From Erysipelotrichaceae bacterium (GTDB lineage: Bacteria > Bacillota_I > Bacilli_A > Erysipelotrichales > Erysipelotrichaceae): DNA of 64,000 bases. Every line of letters begins with the position of its first letter. The first letter of the stretch is position 1. The notes below the pieces were generated by a model. It did no database searches. It worked only from the letters and a program-made list of their open reading frames with translations, and was not told the origin of the DNA. Of the stretch, positions 26,503-36,059 are shown in pieces. The stretch covers positions 62,001-126,000 of the forward strand of contig JAFWGU010000038.1 of NCBI GenBank assembly GCA_017512285.1, given 5' to 3'. The position numbers and the translations under genes were made by a program.

Positions 26503-28776
26503 ATGAATATTGAAATTATCAAGGCGATAGCCGCAAAGCTGAAGATAACAGTTGACCAGGTCAACAATACCCTGGCCTTACTGCAGGAGGGAAATACCGT
26601 TCCTTTCATTGCCCGTTACCGTAAGGAAGCGACGCATAATCTGGATGAGGAGCAGATCCTCTACATTGAGAAGCAGTATGCCTATGAAGTAAAGCTTTCC
26701 GAAAGAAAGGAAGCCGTATTGAAGGCCATTGAGCAGCAGGGCAAGCTTACTGATGAGATAAGGGCATCAGTAATGGAGTGCACCAAGTTATCTCAGGTCG
26801 AAGACGTATACCGTCCTTATGTTCAGAAGAAGAAGACAAGAGCCGCTACCGCCATCAAGAACGGATTACAGCCACTGGCTGACTGGATGCTGACCCTGCC
26901 GGAAAGCGGCAATGTTGAAAAGGAAGCCGAAAAGTATCTTAATGAGGAAGTAAAGAGTACTGAGGATGCCATTCAGGGTGCCAAGGACATCATCGCCGAG
27001 TTTGTCAGCGACAATGCTCAGTTAAGATGGGAGTACAAGGATTACATTCAGTCCACGGGAATGCTGGTCACCAAGGTGAAGAAGGATGCCGTTGATGAGA
27101 AGCACGTATATGAAATGTACTATGACCGTAAGGAAAAGGTCACCAGCCTGGCTGACCACAGAGTAATGGCCATTGACCGTGCCGAAAAGGAAAAGGTAAT
27201 CACTGTTACCTTTGAATACGATCAGCCATACCTGATTGAAAAGGAAATAAGAAAGCTGGTAAAGCATCCGACAGTATGCGAGAAGCAGATTGCCGAAGCT
27301 GTTGATGACGGTCTTAAGAGACTGTTATTCCCCAGCATTGAAAGAGAGATCAGATCTGAATTAAGTGACAGAGCTCAGAGCAAGTCCATTGAGATCTTCT
27401 CGCTGAATCTGGAAAAGTTGTTATTACAGGCACCATTGAAGGGCAGAGTCGTAATGGGCTTTGACCCGGCTTTCAGAACCGGCTGCAAGCTGGCCGTACT
27501 GGATGCCACCGGCAAGATGCTGAAGATCGACAAGATCTATCCGCATGAACCGCAGAATGACGTTGAAGGTTCCAGAAGAAAGCTGCTGGATCTGATAAGA
27601 AGATATAATGTTGAGATCATTGCCATCGGTAACGGAACTGCTTCCAGAGAAAGTGAAAAACTGGTTGCCGATCTGATCAGAGACATGAAGCTGAATATCA
27701 GCTATGCCATCGTATCCGAGGCAGGAGCTTCAGTATATTCTGCAAGCGAGATCGCCCGTGCTGAATTCCCGGATCTGCACGTTGAGGAAAGAAGCGCCGT
27801 ATCCATCGGCAGAAGACTGCTTGACCCGTTGGCAGAACTGATCAAGATCGATCCGAAGTCAATCGGTGTCGGCCAGTATCAGCATGACCTGCCGGAAAAG
27901 GCTCTTAATGAGAGACTTGATGAGGCGATCATGAAGGCCGTTAACAGAACGGGCGCAGACCTGAATACGGCATCACCGGAATTACTGATGCACATTTCCG
28001 GACTCAACAGCGCCACAGCCAGAGAGATCGTCAATTACCGTAATGAAAACGGCAGATTCGCCAACCGTGAACAGCTGAAGAAGGTCAAAAAGCTTGGCGA
28101 CAAGACCTATCAGCAGTGCGCCGGATTCTTGAGAATAGTAGATGGCGATGAGCCGCTTGATCAGACATCGATCCATCCTGAGAGCTATGATCTGACCAGA
28201 AAGCTGATGAAGCTCAGTCATGTTGAAAAGCTCGGCCAGGAAAACATCGTATTTGATGAAAAGGCCATCAGTGAATTAGGCATTGACTCATATACCCTGA
28301 AGGACATTGAGGATGCCATCAGACAGCCGTTACGTGACTACCGTGAACAGTTTGACGGCGCACTGCTGAAGAGCGATGTTCTCGACATCAGTAATCTTCA
28401 CAAGGGCGATTCACTGTCCGGAACGGTCAGAAACGTCGTGGACTTCGGTGCCTTCGTAGACATCGGTCTGCATGATGACGGACTGATCCACGTTACCAGA
28501 CTGTCAATGAATCCGATATCTCATCCAAGTGACGTCGTATCCGTTGGAGACATCGTTACGGTATATGTATGTGACGTTGATGAGGCCAGAGGAAGGGTTC
28601 AGCTGTCATTACTGCCGCTGGACAAGCTTGCCCAGAAGGAAGCCAGACAGAAGGAACAGAGAAACAGATCATTCAAGAAGAAAGGCGCCAATAAGCCTGC
28701 ACCGAAACCCAAGAAGAGTGAAGAGCAGGCCATGGAAGAAGCCAAGAAGAGACTTCTGGAGAGATTTGGAAAATAA
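26503..28776 (+). CDS. tex: Tex RNA-binding transcription accessory protein
   Basis: 757 aa. Tex-like proteins bind nucleic acid and interact with transcription. Domains in order: N-terminal helical Tex (VPFIARYRKEATHNLDEEQI), YqgF-like RNase fold (VVMGFDPAFRTGCKLAVLD), helix-hairpin-helix repeats (LNSATAREIVNYRNENGRF), and a C-terminal S1 domain (GTVRNVVDFGAFVDIGLHDDGLIH). A basic tail (KKKGANKPAPKPKK) ends the protein. Regular length. GAGG precedes the ATG. Confidence 0.95.
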   Translation: MNIEIIKAIAAKLKITVDQVNNTLALLQEGNTVPFIARYRKEATHNLDEEQILYIEKQYAYEVKLSERKEAVLKAIEQQGKLTDEIRASVMECTKLSQVEDVYRPYVQKKKTRAATAIKNGLQPLADWMLTLPESGNVEKEAEKYLNEEVKSTEDAIQGAKDIIAEFVSDNAQLRWEYKDYIQSTGMLVTKVKKDAVDEKHVYEMYYDRKEKVTSLADHRVMAIDRAEKEKVITVTFEYDQPYLIEKEIRKLVKHPTVCEKQIAEAVDDGLKRLLFPSIEREIRSELSDRAQSKSIEIFSLNLEKLLLQAPLKGRVVMGFDPAFRTGCKLAVLDATGKMLKIDKIYPHEPQNDVEGSRRKLLDLIRRYNVEIIAIGNGTASRESEKLVADLIRDMKLNISYAIVSEAGASVYSASEIARAEFPDLHVEERSAVSIGRRLLDPLAELIKIDPKSIGVGQYQHDLPEKALNERLDEAIMKAVNRTGADLNTASPELLMHISGLNSATAREIVNYRNENGRFANREQLKKVKKLGDKTYQQCAGFLRIVDGDEPLDQTSIHPESYDLTRKLMKLSHVEKLGQENIVFDEKAISELGIDSYTLKDIEDAIRQPLRDYREQFDGALLKSDVLDISNLHKGDSLSGTVRNVVDFGAFVDIGLHDDGLIHVTRLSMNPISHPSDVVSVGDIVTVYVCDVDEARGRVQLSLLPLDKLAQKEARQKEQRNRSFKKKGANKPAPKPKKSEEQAMEEAKKRLLERFGK

Positions 28777-28777
28777 G

Positions 28778-28798
28778 AGGCGGGTAACCGCCTTTTGT
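28778..28798 (+). terminator. Terminator after tex
   Basis: AGGCGG/CCGCCT stem with GTAA loop (28778-28793), then TTTTG. The 140 bases up to the next gene hold only A/T-rich promoter-like sequence with no confident hexamers. Confidence 0.85.
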
Positions 28799-28941
28799 TT
28801 TGTCTTAAAATTTTAATGGACACTTAAGAATTTCTTAATGGGAATGGAATGGGGAAACATTCATAATGATTATGAAGTAAAACCAAATAAGATACCTTTA
28901 TGAGGGAAAACATTGTATAGTTATCTAGAAGGGAGTTCAGA

Positions 28942-29445
28942 ATGTTCTCGAAATTCATCAGGAGGATCATGTCAGATAAGAAAAAACTTATCATGGCTAT
29001 AGTGGGAATATTCCTGCTGATACTGGCGGTTGACCGCTGGTACTGGTCCAGACCGTATTCCCCAGGAAAGGATGAACTTGCCCTTCGAATTCAGTTTGAT
29101 ACCAAAGAAGATGTCGGACTGCTGGTCTATGACTATTACATGGACGGCAGACAGCACGGCGGTGGAGTTTCCAACGCGGATGGCTCAATGATGAAACATG
29201 ATGATCAGGTTTTCGTTGTCTGGGACAGAAACGCTGAGGAGCTGCAGATCACTGCTGATACCGTTGATCTGTGGATTAGGTTCAGGATCATTACCGAATA
29301 CGTCACTCCCAACTTTGAAAACATCTATCCCGAGGAAATAACCAGATATCTGGAACCGCTGTCCTGGAAGGCGGACTTCGGAAAGGCATACGACATCACA
29401 ATTACCGGCGACAGGGATAAGGGATATGTTGCCATATTGAACTGA
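28942..29445 (+). CDS. Unknown membrane-anchored extracytoplasmic protein
   Basis: 167 aa. One N-terminal membrane helix at about 16-34 (LIMAIVGIFLLILAVDRWYW) after a basic start, then a 130-residue outside domain rich in beta-forming residues and Asp. No cysteines, no lipobox. I do not recognise it. AAGGGAG precedes the ATG. It precedes dus and the calcium-repeat protein on the same strand, perhaps in one operon. Confidence 0.7.
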   Translation: MFSKFIRRIMSDKKKLIMAIVGIFLLILAVDRWYWSRPYSPGKDELALRIQFDTKEDVGLLVYDYYMDGRQHGGGVSNADGSMMKHDDQVFVVWDRNAEELQITADTVDLWIRFRIITEYVTPNFENIYPEEITRYLEPLSWKADFGKAYDITITGDRDKGYVAILN

Positions 29446-29466
29446 TAAATAATGGAAAGCTGAGAC

Positions 29467-30489
29467 ATGGAAGACAAATTCAGAATCGGAAACGTTACTT
29501 TGGACAATCACATACTGGTAGGACCAATGGCCGGCATCAGCAATCTCGGATTCAGAACGATGATCAAGAGATTTAAACCGGGCATGATCTATTCCGAAAT
29601 GTTATCGGACAAGGCCATTACCTATCACAGTAAGAAGACACTGCTGATGACGGCGATCTCCCCTGAGGAAAGACCGCTGGCGCTGCAGCTCTTTGGTCAT
29701 GACATTGATTCAATGGTTGAGGCAGCCATTTTCCTTGATAAAGAAACGGACTGTGACGTCATTGACATCAACATGGGCTGTCCGGTTCCCAAGGTCGTTA
29801 ACAATCAGGCGGGAAGCGCCATGATGAAGGATCCTGAACATACCTATGAAGTGGTAAAAGCCATTACGGCAGCGGTTGAGAAACCTGTAACGGTCAAGTT
29901 AAGAGCCGGCTGGGATGAACAGCACATTAACGTCGTGGAAATGGCCAATGAGCTCCAGCGTTGCGGGATCAGCGCCATTGCGGTACATCCCCGAACCCGT
30001 ACGCAGTACTACAGCGGACATTCCAACTGGGATCTGATCCGTCAGGTAAAGGAAGCAGTTACGGAAGTGCCGGTGATCGGCAATGGGGACATAAAGAGCA
30101 TTGACGACATGCTGGAAATGAAGAGACAGACAAACTGCGATGCCTTCATGGTTTCCAGAGGCTGCCTGGGTAATCCCTGGCTGATACAGCAGCTGGTACA
30201 TTATGAAAAATATCAGGAAAGGCTGGAAGATCCGACCTTTTCTGAGAAACTGCAGCAGTGTCTTGAACACGCTGACAGTCTATGCAAGCTGAAAGGTGAG
30301 AGGATAGCCATTAAGGAAATGCGCGGTCATGCCTGCTGGTACATCAATGGCATGCCAAACAATAACAGGGTAAAGGCCATCATCAATAACATAACCACCT
30401 ATCAGCAGCTGGAAGAACTGTTAAGAAGGTACGATGAAGCCATGCTTGGCGGAGACTTCAGCTATTTTACAGGAGGGTCAGAGGAATGA
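29467..30489 (+). CDS. dus: tRNA-dihydrouridine synthase (NifR3/DusB type)
   Basis: 340 aa. FMN enzyme that reduces uridines in tRNA loops. TIM barrel start VGPMAGISNLGFR, catalytic Cys in INMGCPVPKVVNNQAGSA, HPRTRTQYYSG, and GNGDIKS for phosphate binding. The C-terminal helical domain (REMRGHACWYINGMPNNN) fits DusB. Its stop overlaps the start of the next gene (ATGA). Confidence 0.94.
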   Translation: MEDKFRIGNVTLDNHILVGPMAGISNLGFRTMIKRFKPGMIYSEMLSDKAITYHSKKTLLMTAISPEERPLALQLFGHDIDSMVEAAIFLDKETDCDVIDINMGCPVPKVVNNQAGSAMMKDPEHTYEVVKAITAAVEKPVTVKLRAGWDEQHINVVEMANELQRCGISAIAVHPRTRTQYYSGHSNWDLIRQVKEAVTEVPVIGNGDIKSIDDMLEMKRQTNCDAFMVSRGCLGNPWLIQQLVHYEKYQERLEDPTFSEKLQQCLEHADSLCKLKGERIAIKEMRGHACWYINGMPNNNRVKAIINNITTYQQLEELLRRYDEAMLGGDFSYFTGGSEE

Positions 30490-33400
30490 AGAGAAAATTC
30501 ATTACGACAGTCCTTGGACTGTTATTATGTATCCCGTTTATGTCACTTAACAGGGTCTCTGCTCTGGAAAAGAGCATTCAGGCCATTAATGACATGGACA
30601 GGATCAGTAACAACGGTCCAAGGGTACAGATACAGTATGGAGAGGAAACCGGATACGTCTACTATGGTGAATCAGGCATTAACATTTTCGCCGGGGAAGA
30701 AAGAGTTCACCTGGACACCAATTTTGACGTTATCAAGCTGGTTGCCGTTGACGATGTCAATGGTGACGGTTTTACAGATTTCCTGACATATCAGAACGCA
30801 CCGGATCTGGCTGATCAGCTTTTAGTCGTAAGCGGCGCTGACGGCAGGATTCTTTCAACACGCAAGCTGAGCAGAGAGAGTTATTCCGACTCTCTGGGTT
30901 TCACGGAAGCCAACTGCTACATATATGACATGAGATACATTGGTAATGGTGAAGCACTGGTCGTCTATGACTACAGTGTTTCCAAGATAAATGTTGCCGA
31001 TGGTGAAGAACTGATGAGATTCACGGAAGCCGATAACATCTGGAAGGCCATTCCAGTCGATGACGTTAACGGCGATGGTGTTAATGAGATAGCCTACTGC
31101 AGCCAGAACAACACGGTGGGAATCATCAACGGTTCAACCGGTGAAGTAATCGCAAAACAGAATCCAAGTGAAGTATATGAACTGGAACACCCATGGAGAA
31201 CCAAGGTAACGTTGCAGGCAACGATGAACACCTGGGACATCGAGTACATTGGTGGAATACTATATGCTCTGACGGAAGACGGATACGTAGTAAAGTATGA
31301 TCCGTTCACTCTTGAGCCAATGATGAAGACTCCGCTCGGCATCATTGATGCAGATAACTTCAGAAATATGCTGAGAAATCAGTATGACTATTATTCAGCA
31401 GTTACCTATCACATAACAGGTGTGGACAGAACACAGTTCAGAGGCTACAAGATCGCTGACAGTGTTGATAACTATCTGCTTATCAACTGCTTCACCGGTG
31501 ATCTGGATGGTACTGTTGAATGGAAGGATTTCACATTCCCGCCAAGATGTCTCGTATACGATGTAAACACTGATGAGATAGTCAGCATCATGAGTCTGGA
31601 CAACAGCAATGCTGCCTATGAGAAGAACTGCTTCGGTGTTTACAATGAACAGCCGTGCGTTGCCATGATCAGCTATACCGAAAAGGGTCTGGCCAGAATT
31701 GGCATCTACTCTCTTACCGGTGAACTGATCGATCAGAGAGACCTCAAGCTCGACATAGTTGATATCAACAGGAAGCTGGTCCTGTCATGGAACGGCGAGA
31801 AATACACTCTGGAAGTACTTGGTCAGGGAACAGTTGACATTTCAGCAGACCTGAAGGAAACCAGGTACTGTTACGATTCAGTTACTTCCTCACTGTTAAA
31901 GGTCTATGGCGACAGAATGACGATCGTCTATGCCAATAACGGTGTCAAGGATACCATCGTTCAGTATGACAGTGACATGAAGACGGTACTGTGGGAATAT
32001 CATGCCTCAAAGAGCTTTAAGAACAAGGGCTTTGAATTCATCAATGTTGATCAGGACTACGACGGGGATGGCGAAAACGACATCCTGGCCATTGTCAACG
32101 GGTACAATGATGACGATGTTGCACAGTACAGCTATTACATAATCGTCTCCTCCAGGGGCGAGGAGATCAGAAACAGAACGGTTCTGATCGACGACTACTG
32201 GAGTGAAGGCAAGCACATCTATGACTATCTGATCTCTCAAGAATTCAAGCTGATGAACGACATCAACGATGACTATGTCTATGAGTTACTGTGCGGGGAT
32301 ACGGTTGTATCTTCCAAGAGCAACAAGATCGTAGGTTCCGTATCAGGCTATGTTGATGCCAAGGGTGATCAGTACAAGATCGGTGATGTCAATAAGGACA
32401 GCGTTGATGACATCCTGGTCATGACCGATAAGGAAATGAGGATATACCTGTCTGACGTCTATTACAGCTACGGTACCGTAGTAAACAAGTACTACAAGTC
32501 AGGAACCTATGCCTCATTGAATCCATCCTATGACCCACAGTCAACTACCGCCTTCCTTGATGACATCAACGGGGATGGCGTCAGGGAACTGGGCATGATC
32601 GATCATAACGACGTAGGCTATGAGATCTTCAAGATCGTTGACGGCGCTTCACTGAATACGATGTACTATCTGTGTGAGGACGGCATCAATGATGACGGAG
32701 AAGCTTTCAAGCCGATGGACTATGATCTCAATGGCGACGGATATAAGGAACTGCTGGGCAGAGTTCACTGGCAGTACGGCATCTATGACGGCAAAACCGG
32801 TGAGTTCATGCTCAACGTCAATAACTACAAGTACGAAGAAGGCGACATTTACATCAATGAGTATCATCCTAACTACAATGTTCCTTTCTGGGTTCTGGAA
32901 GAAGCAGAATGCAGCGTAGTCGTATCTGACATCGACGGCAGGAAGTACGTTGCCTTTGCCAGAAATGAGTATGACCGTGAAGTATTCACGATGAGAAACT
33001 ACATCGTTATGTACGCCATGGACGATCTGGAAACCGAGTATAAGATCAGTTATACGGCAGGCGAGAACGAAGGAATGGGCATGCTGAGAAGCATTGACAA
33101 TTCCGAAGGCATTGCCTTACTGACAGGAAATGCATCAACAAGCATCATCGACCTCAAGAACAAGGCCATGCTGGCAAGCTTCAAGGTCGCGGCCAAGAAA
33201 GGATATCAGTTTGATGAAAACACCATCCTGATAGCCAATGAAAGCGACGTGCTCTACAGACTGGATACCAGAAACTGCTTTACGTTAACTGAACCGATAC
33301 CGGAGACAACTGATAACTACATGCTGCATCTGGCATGGCAGGACAGCCAGGACTACAGCATAATGACCGTTTACGATAACGGCACGGCAGTCTACAGCGG

Positions 33401-33638
33401 TTCAGTTTCCGAGACTGACATAAAGCTGGTCGAGGGTGAACATGACATCATCCTGTCAATGTCTGACGGACAGGGCAAGACCTATCAGGAGACCTACAAG
33501 ATCACCGTCAGCGAGCAGCCTGTCAACATTTACTGGATGTTTGCGGTGGCAGCCGTTCTGCTTATCGCCAGTTTCATGCTGGGCAGATATCAGAAGATCG
33601 CCGTTAACAGGAAATACAGAAAGGAGGCTTCAAAATGA
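30486..33638 (+). CDS. Giant membrane-anchored surface protein with calcium-type DxDxDG (FG-GAP-like) repeats
   Basis: 1050 aa. An N-terminal signal peptide (about 1-26) and a C-terminal membrane helix (about 1014-1034) with basic cytoplasmic end place 980 residues outside the cell. At least seven D-x-[ND]-x-D-G-like loops occur at about 89-98, 192-201, 522-532, 591-600, 633-642, 691-701 and 745-755, for example DDVNGDGFTD and DYDLNGDGYKE. These are typical of FG-GAP/VCBS beta-propellers and bind Ca2+ in integrin-like folds. The two clusters (89-201 and 522-755) suggest two propellers. It starts inside the dus stop and ends inside the start of an ABC ATPase gene, so it is translationally coupled to the transporter and probably works with it. 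Confidence 0.85.
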   Translation: MKRKFITTVLGLLLCIPFMSLNRVSALEKSIQAINDMDRISNNGPRVQIQYGEETGYVYYGESGINIFAGEERVHLDTNFDVIKLVAVDDVNGDGFTDFLTYQNAPDLADQLLVVSGADGRILSTRKLSRESYSDSLGFTEANCYIYDMRYIGNGEALVVYDYSVSKINVADGEELMRFTEADNIWKAIPVDDVNGDGVNEIAYCSQNNTVGIINGSTGEVIAKQNPSEVYELEHPWRTKVTLQATMNTWDIEYIGGILYALTEDGYVVKYDPFTLEPMMKTPLGIIDADNFRNMLRNQYDYYSAVTYHITGVDRTQFRGYKIADSVDNYLLINCFTGDLDGTVEWKDFTFPPRCLVYDVNTDEIVSIMSLDNSNAAYEKNCFGVYNEQPCVAMISYTEKGLARIGIYSLTGELIDQRDLKLDIVDINRKLVLSWNGEKYTLEVLGQGTVDISADLKETRYCYDSVTSSLLKVYGDRMTIVYANNGVKDTIVQYDSDMKTVLWEYHASKSFKNKGFEFINVDQDYDGDGENDILAIVNGYNDDDVAQYSYYIIVSSRGEEIRNRTVLIDDYWSEGKHIYDYLISQEFKLMNDINDDYVYELLCGDTVVSSKSNKIVGSVSGYVDAKGDQYKIGDVNKDSVDDILVMTDKEMRIYLSDVYYSYGTVVNKYYKSGTYASLNPSYDPQSTTAFLDDINGDGVRELGMIDHNDVGYEIFKIVDGASLNTMYYLCEDGINDDGEAFKPMDYDLNGDGYKELLGRVHWQYGIYDGKTGEFMLNVNNYKYEEGDIYINEYHPNYNVPFWVLEEAECSVVVSDIDGRKYVAFARNEYDREVFTMRNYIVMYAMDDLETEYKISYTAGENEGMGMLRSIDNSEGIALLTGNASTSIIDLKNKAMLASFKVAAKKGYQFDENTILIANESDVLYRLDTRNCFTLTEPIPETTDNYMLHLAWQDSQDYSIMTVYDNGTAVYSGSVSETDIKLVEGEHDIILSMSDGQGKTYQETYKITVSEQPVNIYWMFAVAAVLLIASFMLGRYQKIAVNRKYRKEASK

Positions 33639-34582
33639 GTGAATACTGCATCGAACTGAAAAACGTAACCAAGAAATTCGGCAAGTTCACGGCAGTTGAT
33701 GACGTAAGCATCAGATTGGAGCCGGGAAAGGTCTACGGATTTGTCGGTCCTAACGGTGCCGGCAAGAGTACGACCATGGCCATCATCATGGGAGCACTGT
33801 TCCCGACCAAGGGAACTGGCAGAGTGTTCGATCACCCCCTAGCTACTCCGGGTGCTCTGAAGGAACTGGGATATTCTCCGGAATTCACCAGCTTCTACTC
33901 AGACATGAGCTGTGTGGAATACCTGTACTACATGGCTACCCTGGCAGGGTTAAGCAGCGATGAGGCCATTAAGAGAACAAACGAGCTGCTGGATCAGTTT
34001 GATCTGAAGCAGCATGCCAACAGAAAGGTTGCCAAGTTCTCAACAGGCATGAAGAAGAAGGTATCACTGGCGCAGTCCATGATCCACCGTCCGAAGGTGC
34101 TGCTGCTTGACGAACCTACCGCCAACCTTGACCCGACCAGCCGTCAGGAAATACTGGACACGGTAAGAAAGATGGTTGAGGAAGAAAACCTGACCGTACT
34201 GATCAGTTCACACGTACTGACTGAACTTGAAACCATCATCAATCATGTCATCATGATCGACCATGGCCACATCATTCTTGATGCCCCGATCCATGAGGCT
34301 CAGGAAAAGTTCAAGCAGGGCATTTTACTGGTAGACACCAGCAACAATGACCTGTTGCTTGAAAAGCTGGCCAGCAGGTATGAATACAGGATCGAAGAGG
34401 AAGACATCAGGTTCAATACCATTGAAATCGAACAGCTGAAGAAGGACATCGTCGGAATCGTCTACAACGAGAATCTGACGCTGAACATGCTCAAGGAAGA
34501 AGTACTGTCACTTGATTCGCTGTACAAGCAGATAATGGAAGGAGAGACTAAGAATGAAGGTAATATTCAGAAGAACGCTTGA
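33635..34582 (+). CDS. ABC transporter ATP-binding protein
   Basis: 315 aa. Walker A GPNGAGKSTT, signature FSTGMKKKVSLAQSM, Walker B VLLLDEPTANLD, switch His in SSHVLTELE. It belongs to the CcmA/NatA-like exporter class with a 90-residue C-terminal extension. AAAGGAGG precedes the ATG, which overlaps the stop of the large surface protein. Partner of the following permease. Confidence 0.93.
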   Translation: MSEYCIELKNVTKKFGKFTAVDDVSIRLEPGKVYGFVGPNGAGKSTTMAIIMGALFPTKGTGRVFDHPLATPGALKELGYSPEFTSFYSDMSCVEYLYYMATLAGLSSDEAIKRTNELLDQFDLKQHANRKVAKFSTGMKKKVSLAQSMIHRPKVLLLDEPTANLDPTSRQEILDTVRKMVEEENLTVLISSHVLTELETIINHVIMIDHGHIILDAPIHEAQEKFKQGILLVDTSNNDLLLEKLASRYEYRIEEEDIRFNTIEIEQLKKDIVGIVYNENLTLNMLKEEVLSLDSLYKQIMEGETKNEGNIQKNA

Positions 34583-35468
34583 AGAATCTCTTAGGATCCC
34601 TGCCATAATCATCAGCATACTTGCCGGTGTACTTGCCGGTGTTGCCCTGGGCAGGACAGCCAGCTACAACACCATTCCGGCTTTCAGCTATTACATGAAT
34701 GCTCTTCTGATCCGTCAGCACATGGCCGTGTTCTTCCTGATCAACGGCGTCGTGTTAATGACGATGATCAGCGCCATTTCATCAGGACTGATTGCCGGCG
34801 AGGTTCATGAGGGAACATTGAGAATACTCGTTACCAAGCCGAACAGCCGTTCAACCATCCTTGCCAGCAAGATCCTGGGCATGCTTACAGGTACGGCAAT
34901 ACTGTCATTACTGGCCATGACCCTGATGTACATCGTTGAGATATTCATGGGCAAGCTGGATGGCAACCTGGTCAAGGGATTATTAAGCTATTCTCCGGCA
35001 TATCTGTTATATGGAACGATAGTAACGCTGTTCTTCAGTTCATTAGGCGTGCTGTTAAGCTGTGTTGCGAAACGCAAGGTAGTTGCCTTACTGCCGTTAC
35101 TGGCCATAATGATCGTAACCCTGGGCTTACCGATAGTATTCAGGATCGTAATGGAATTCGCCTCAGTTGAGATGAGTCCGATCCTGTCACTGGTTGACCT
35201 CAACTACCACTTCAGTTCCATCTTCAGATGGTGCTGTGACTTATGCGGCGGCATCCATGGAACGGCCGGTCAGCTTGAATCACTGGCCATGCTTACGAAC
35301 ATGTTTGAAGCCAGACGTCTGGATCCTGACGTCGTCAGGGGCCCGGCCTCAGCGATCATGAAGGAAAACAACAGTCTGCCGATCATGGGAATTCTGGCCA
35401 TCTACGGCTTACTGATCTGCATCAACTATCTTTCAAGTTTTATAATCATCAGAAAGAAAGACGTATAG
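34554..35468 (+). CDS. ABC transporter permease (ABC-2 type)
   Basis: 304 aa with about six membrane helices. ISSGLIAGEVHEGTLRILVTKPNSR is the ABC-2 exporter coupling motif, with a large extracytoplasmic loop of about 60 residues before the last helix. It overlaps the ATPase gene by 29 bases. With the ATPase and the calcium-repeat protein it forms a three-gene unit of unknown substrate. Confidence 0.9.
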   Translation: MKVIFRRTLEESLRIPAIIISILAGVLAGVALGRTASYNTIPAFSYYMNALLIRQHMAVFFLINGVVLMTMISAISSGLIAGEVHEGTLRILVTKPNSRSTILASKILGMLTGTAILSLLAMTLMYIVEIFMGKLDGNLVKGLLSYSPAYLLYGTIVTLFFSSLGVLLSCVAKRKVVALLPLLAIMIVTLGLPIVFRIVMEFASVEMSPILSLVDLNYHFSSIFRWCCDLCGGIHGTAGQLESLAMLTNMFEARRLDPDVVRGPASAIMKENNSLPIMGILAIYGLLICINYLSSFIIIRKKDV

Positions 35469-35472
35469 AAAC

Positions 35473-35506
35473 AAGTCCTGTTCTCAGGGGAACGGGACTT
35501 TTCTTT
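35473..35506 (+). terminator. Terminator after the ABC exporter
   Basis: Eleven-base-pair stem with one G-U pair, AAGTCCTGTTC/GAACGGGACTT (35473-35483 with 35490-35500), then TTCTTTT. Confidence 0.85.
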
Positions 35507-35529
35507 TGGTTTCGCAATAACACCAAAAA

Positions 35530-35538
35530 TGCTAAAAT
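35530..35538 (+). promoter_or_regulatory. Extended -10 promoter of the flavodoxin operon
   Basis: TGC followed by TAAAAT (35533-35538), with no clear -35. Confidence 0.45.
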
Positions 35539-35576
35539 GAAAGTAACCTGTATGTAACAATAACAGAGGTATCATT

Positions 35577-36059
35577 ATGAAAACAGCTGTCGTTTACTAT
35601 TCAATGAGCGGAAACTGTAAGTTTGTGGCAGAACAGATAGCCGCGGTTTTACAGTGTGATCAGATCAGAGTTGAGCCGGTGAAGACGTATCCGGACAAGG
35701 GGGCTAAGAAGTTCTACTGGGGCGGCAAGAGCGCCATCATGGGTGAGAAGCCGGAACTGAAGCCTTATGAATTCAATGGTGATGAATATGACTGCGTCAT
35801 AATCGGTTTCCCGGTATGGGCAAGTAACGTTACCCCACCGATCAGGACCTTCATAGCGGAAAATGACCTTTCCGGCAAGAAGATCGGTGCCTATGCCTGT
35901 TACATGGGTGGCGGTGGCGAAAAGGCTCTGGAAAAGCTGAAGAAACTGTTGGGAAAAGAACAGCTGGATGCCCAGATCCTTCTGATCGATCCTTTGAAGA
36001 ATGACAGTCAGGAAGTACGAGACAGAATAAGAGAATTCTGCAGTAAGCTGGAGAAATAA
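35577..36059 (+). CDS. Flavodoxin family protein
   Basis: 160 aa. The N-terminal FMN phosphate-binding loop is YYSMSGNCKFVAEQIA, close to the T/S-x-T/S-G-N-T pattern, and GFPVWASNVTPPIRTFI is the second FMN loop of the flavodoxin/NAD(P)H-quinone family. Carries electrons in anaerobic metabolism. First of five closely spaced genes; AGAGGT precedes the ATG. Confidence 0.87.
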   Translation: MKTAVVYYSMSGNCKFVAEQIAAVLQCDQIRVEPVKTYPDKGAKKFYWGGKSAIMGEKPELKPYEFNGDEYDCVIIGFPVWASNVTPPIRTFIAENDLSGKKIGAYACYMGGGGEKALEKLKKLLGKEQLDAQILLIDPLKNDSQEVRDRIREFCSKLEK

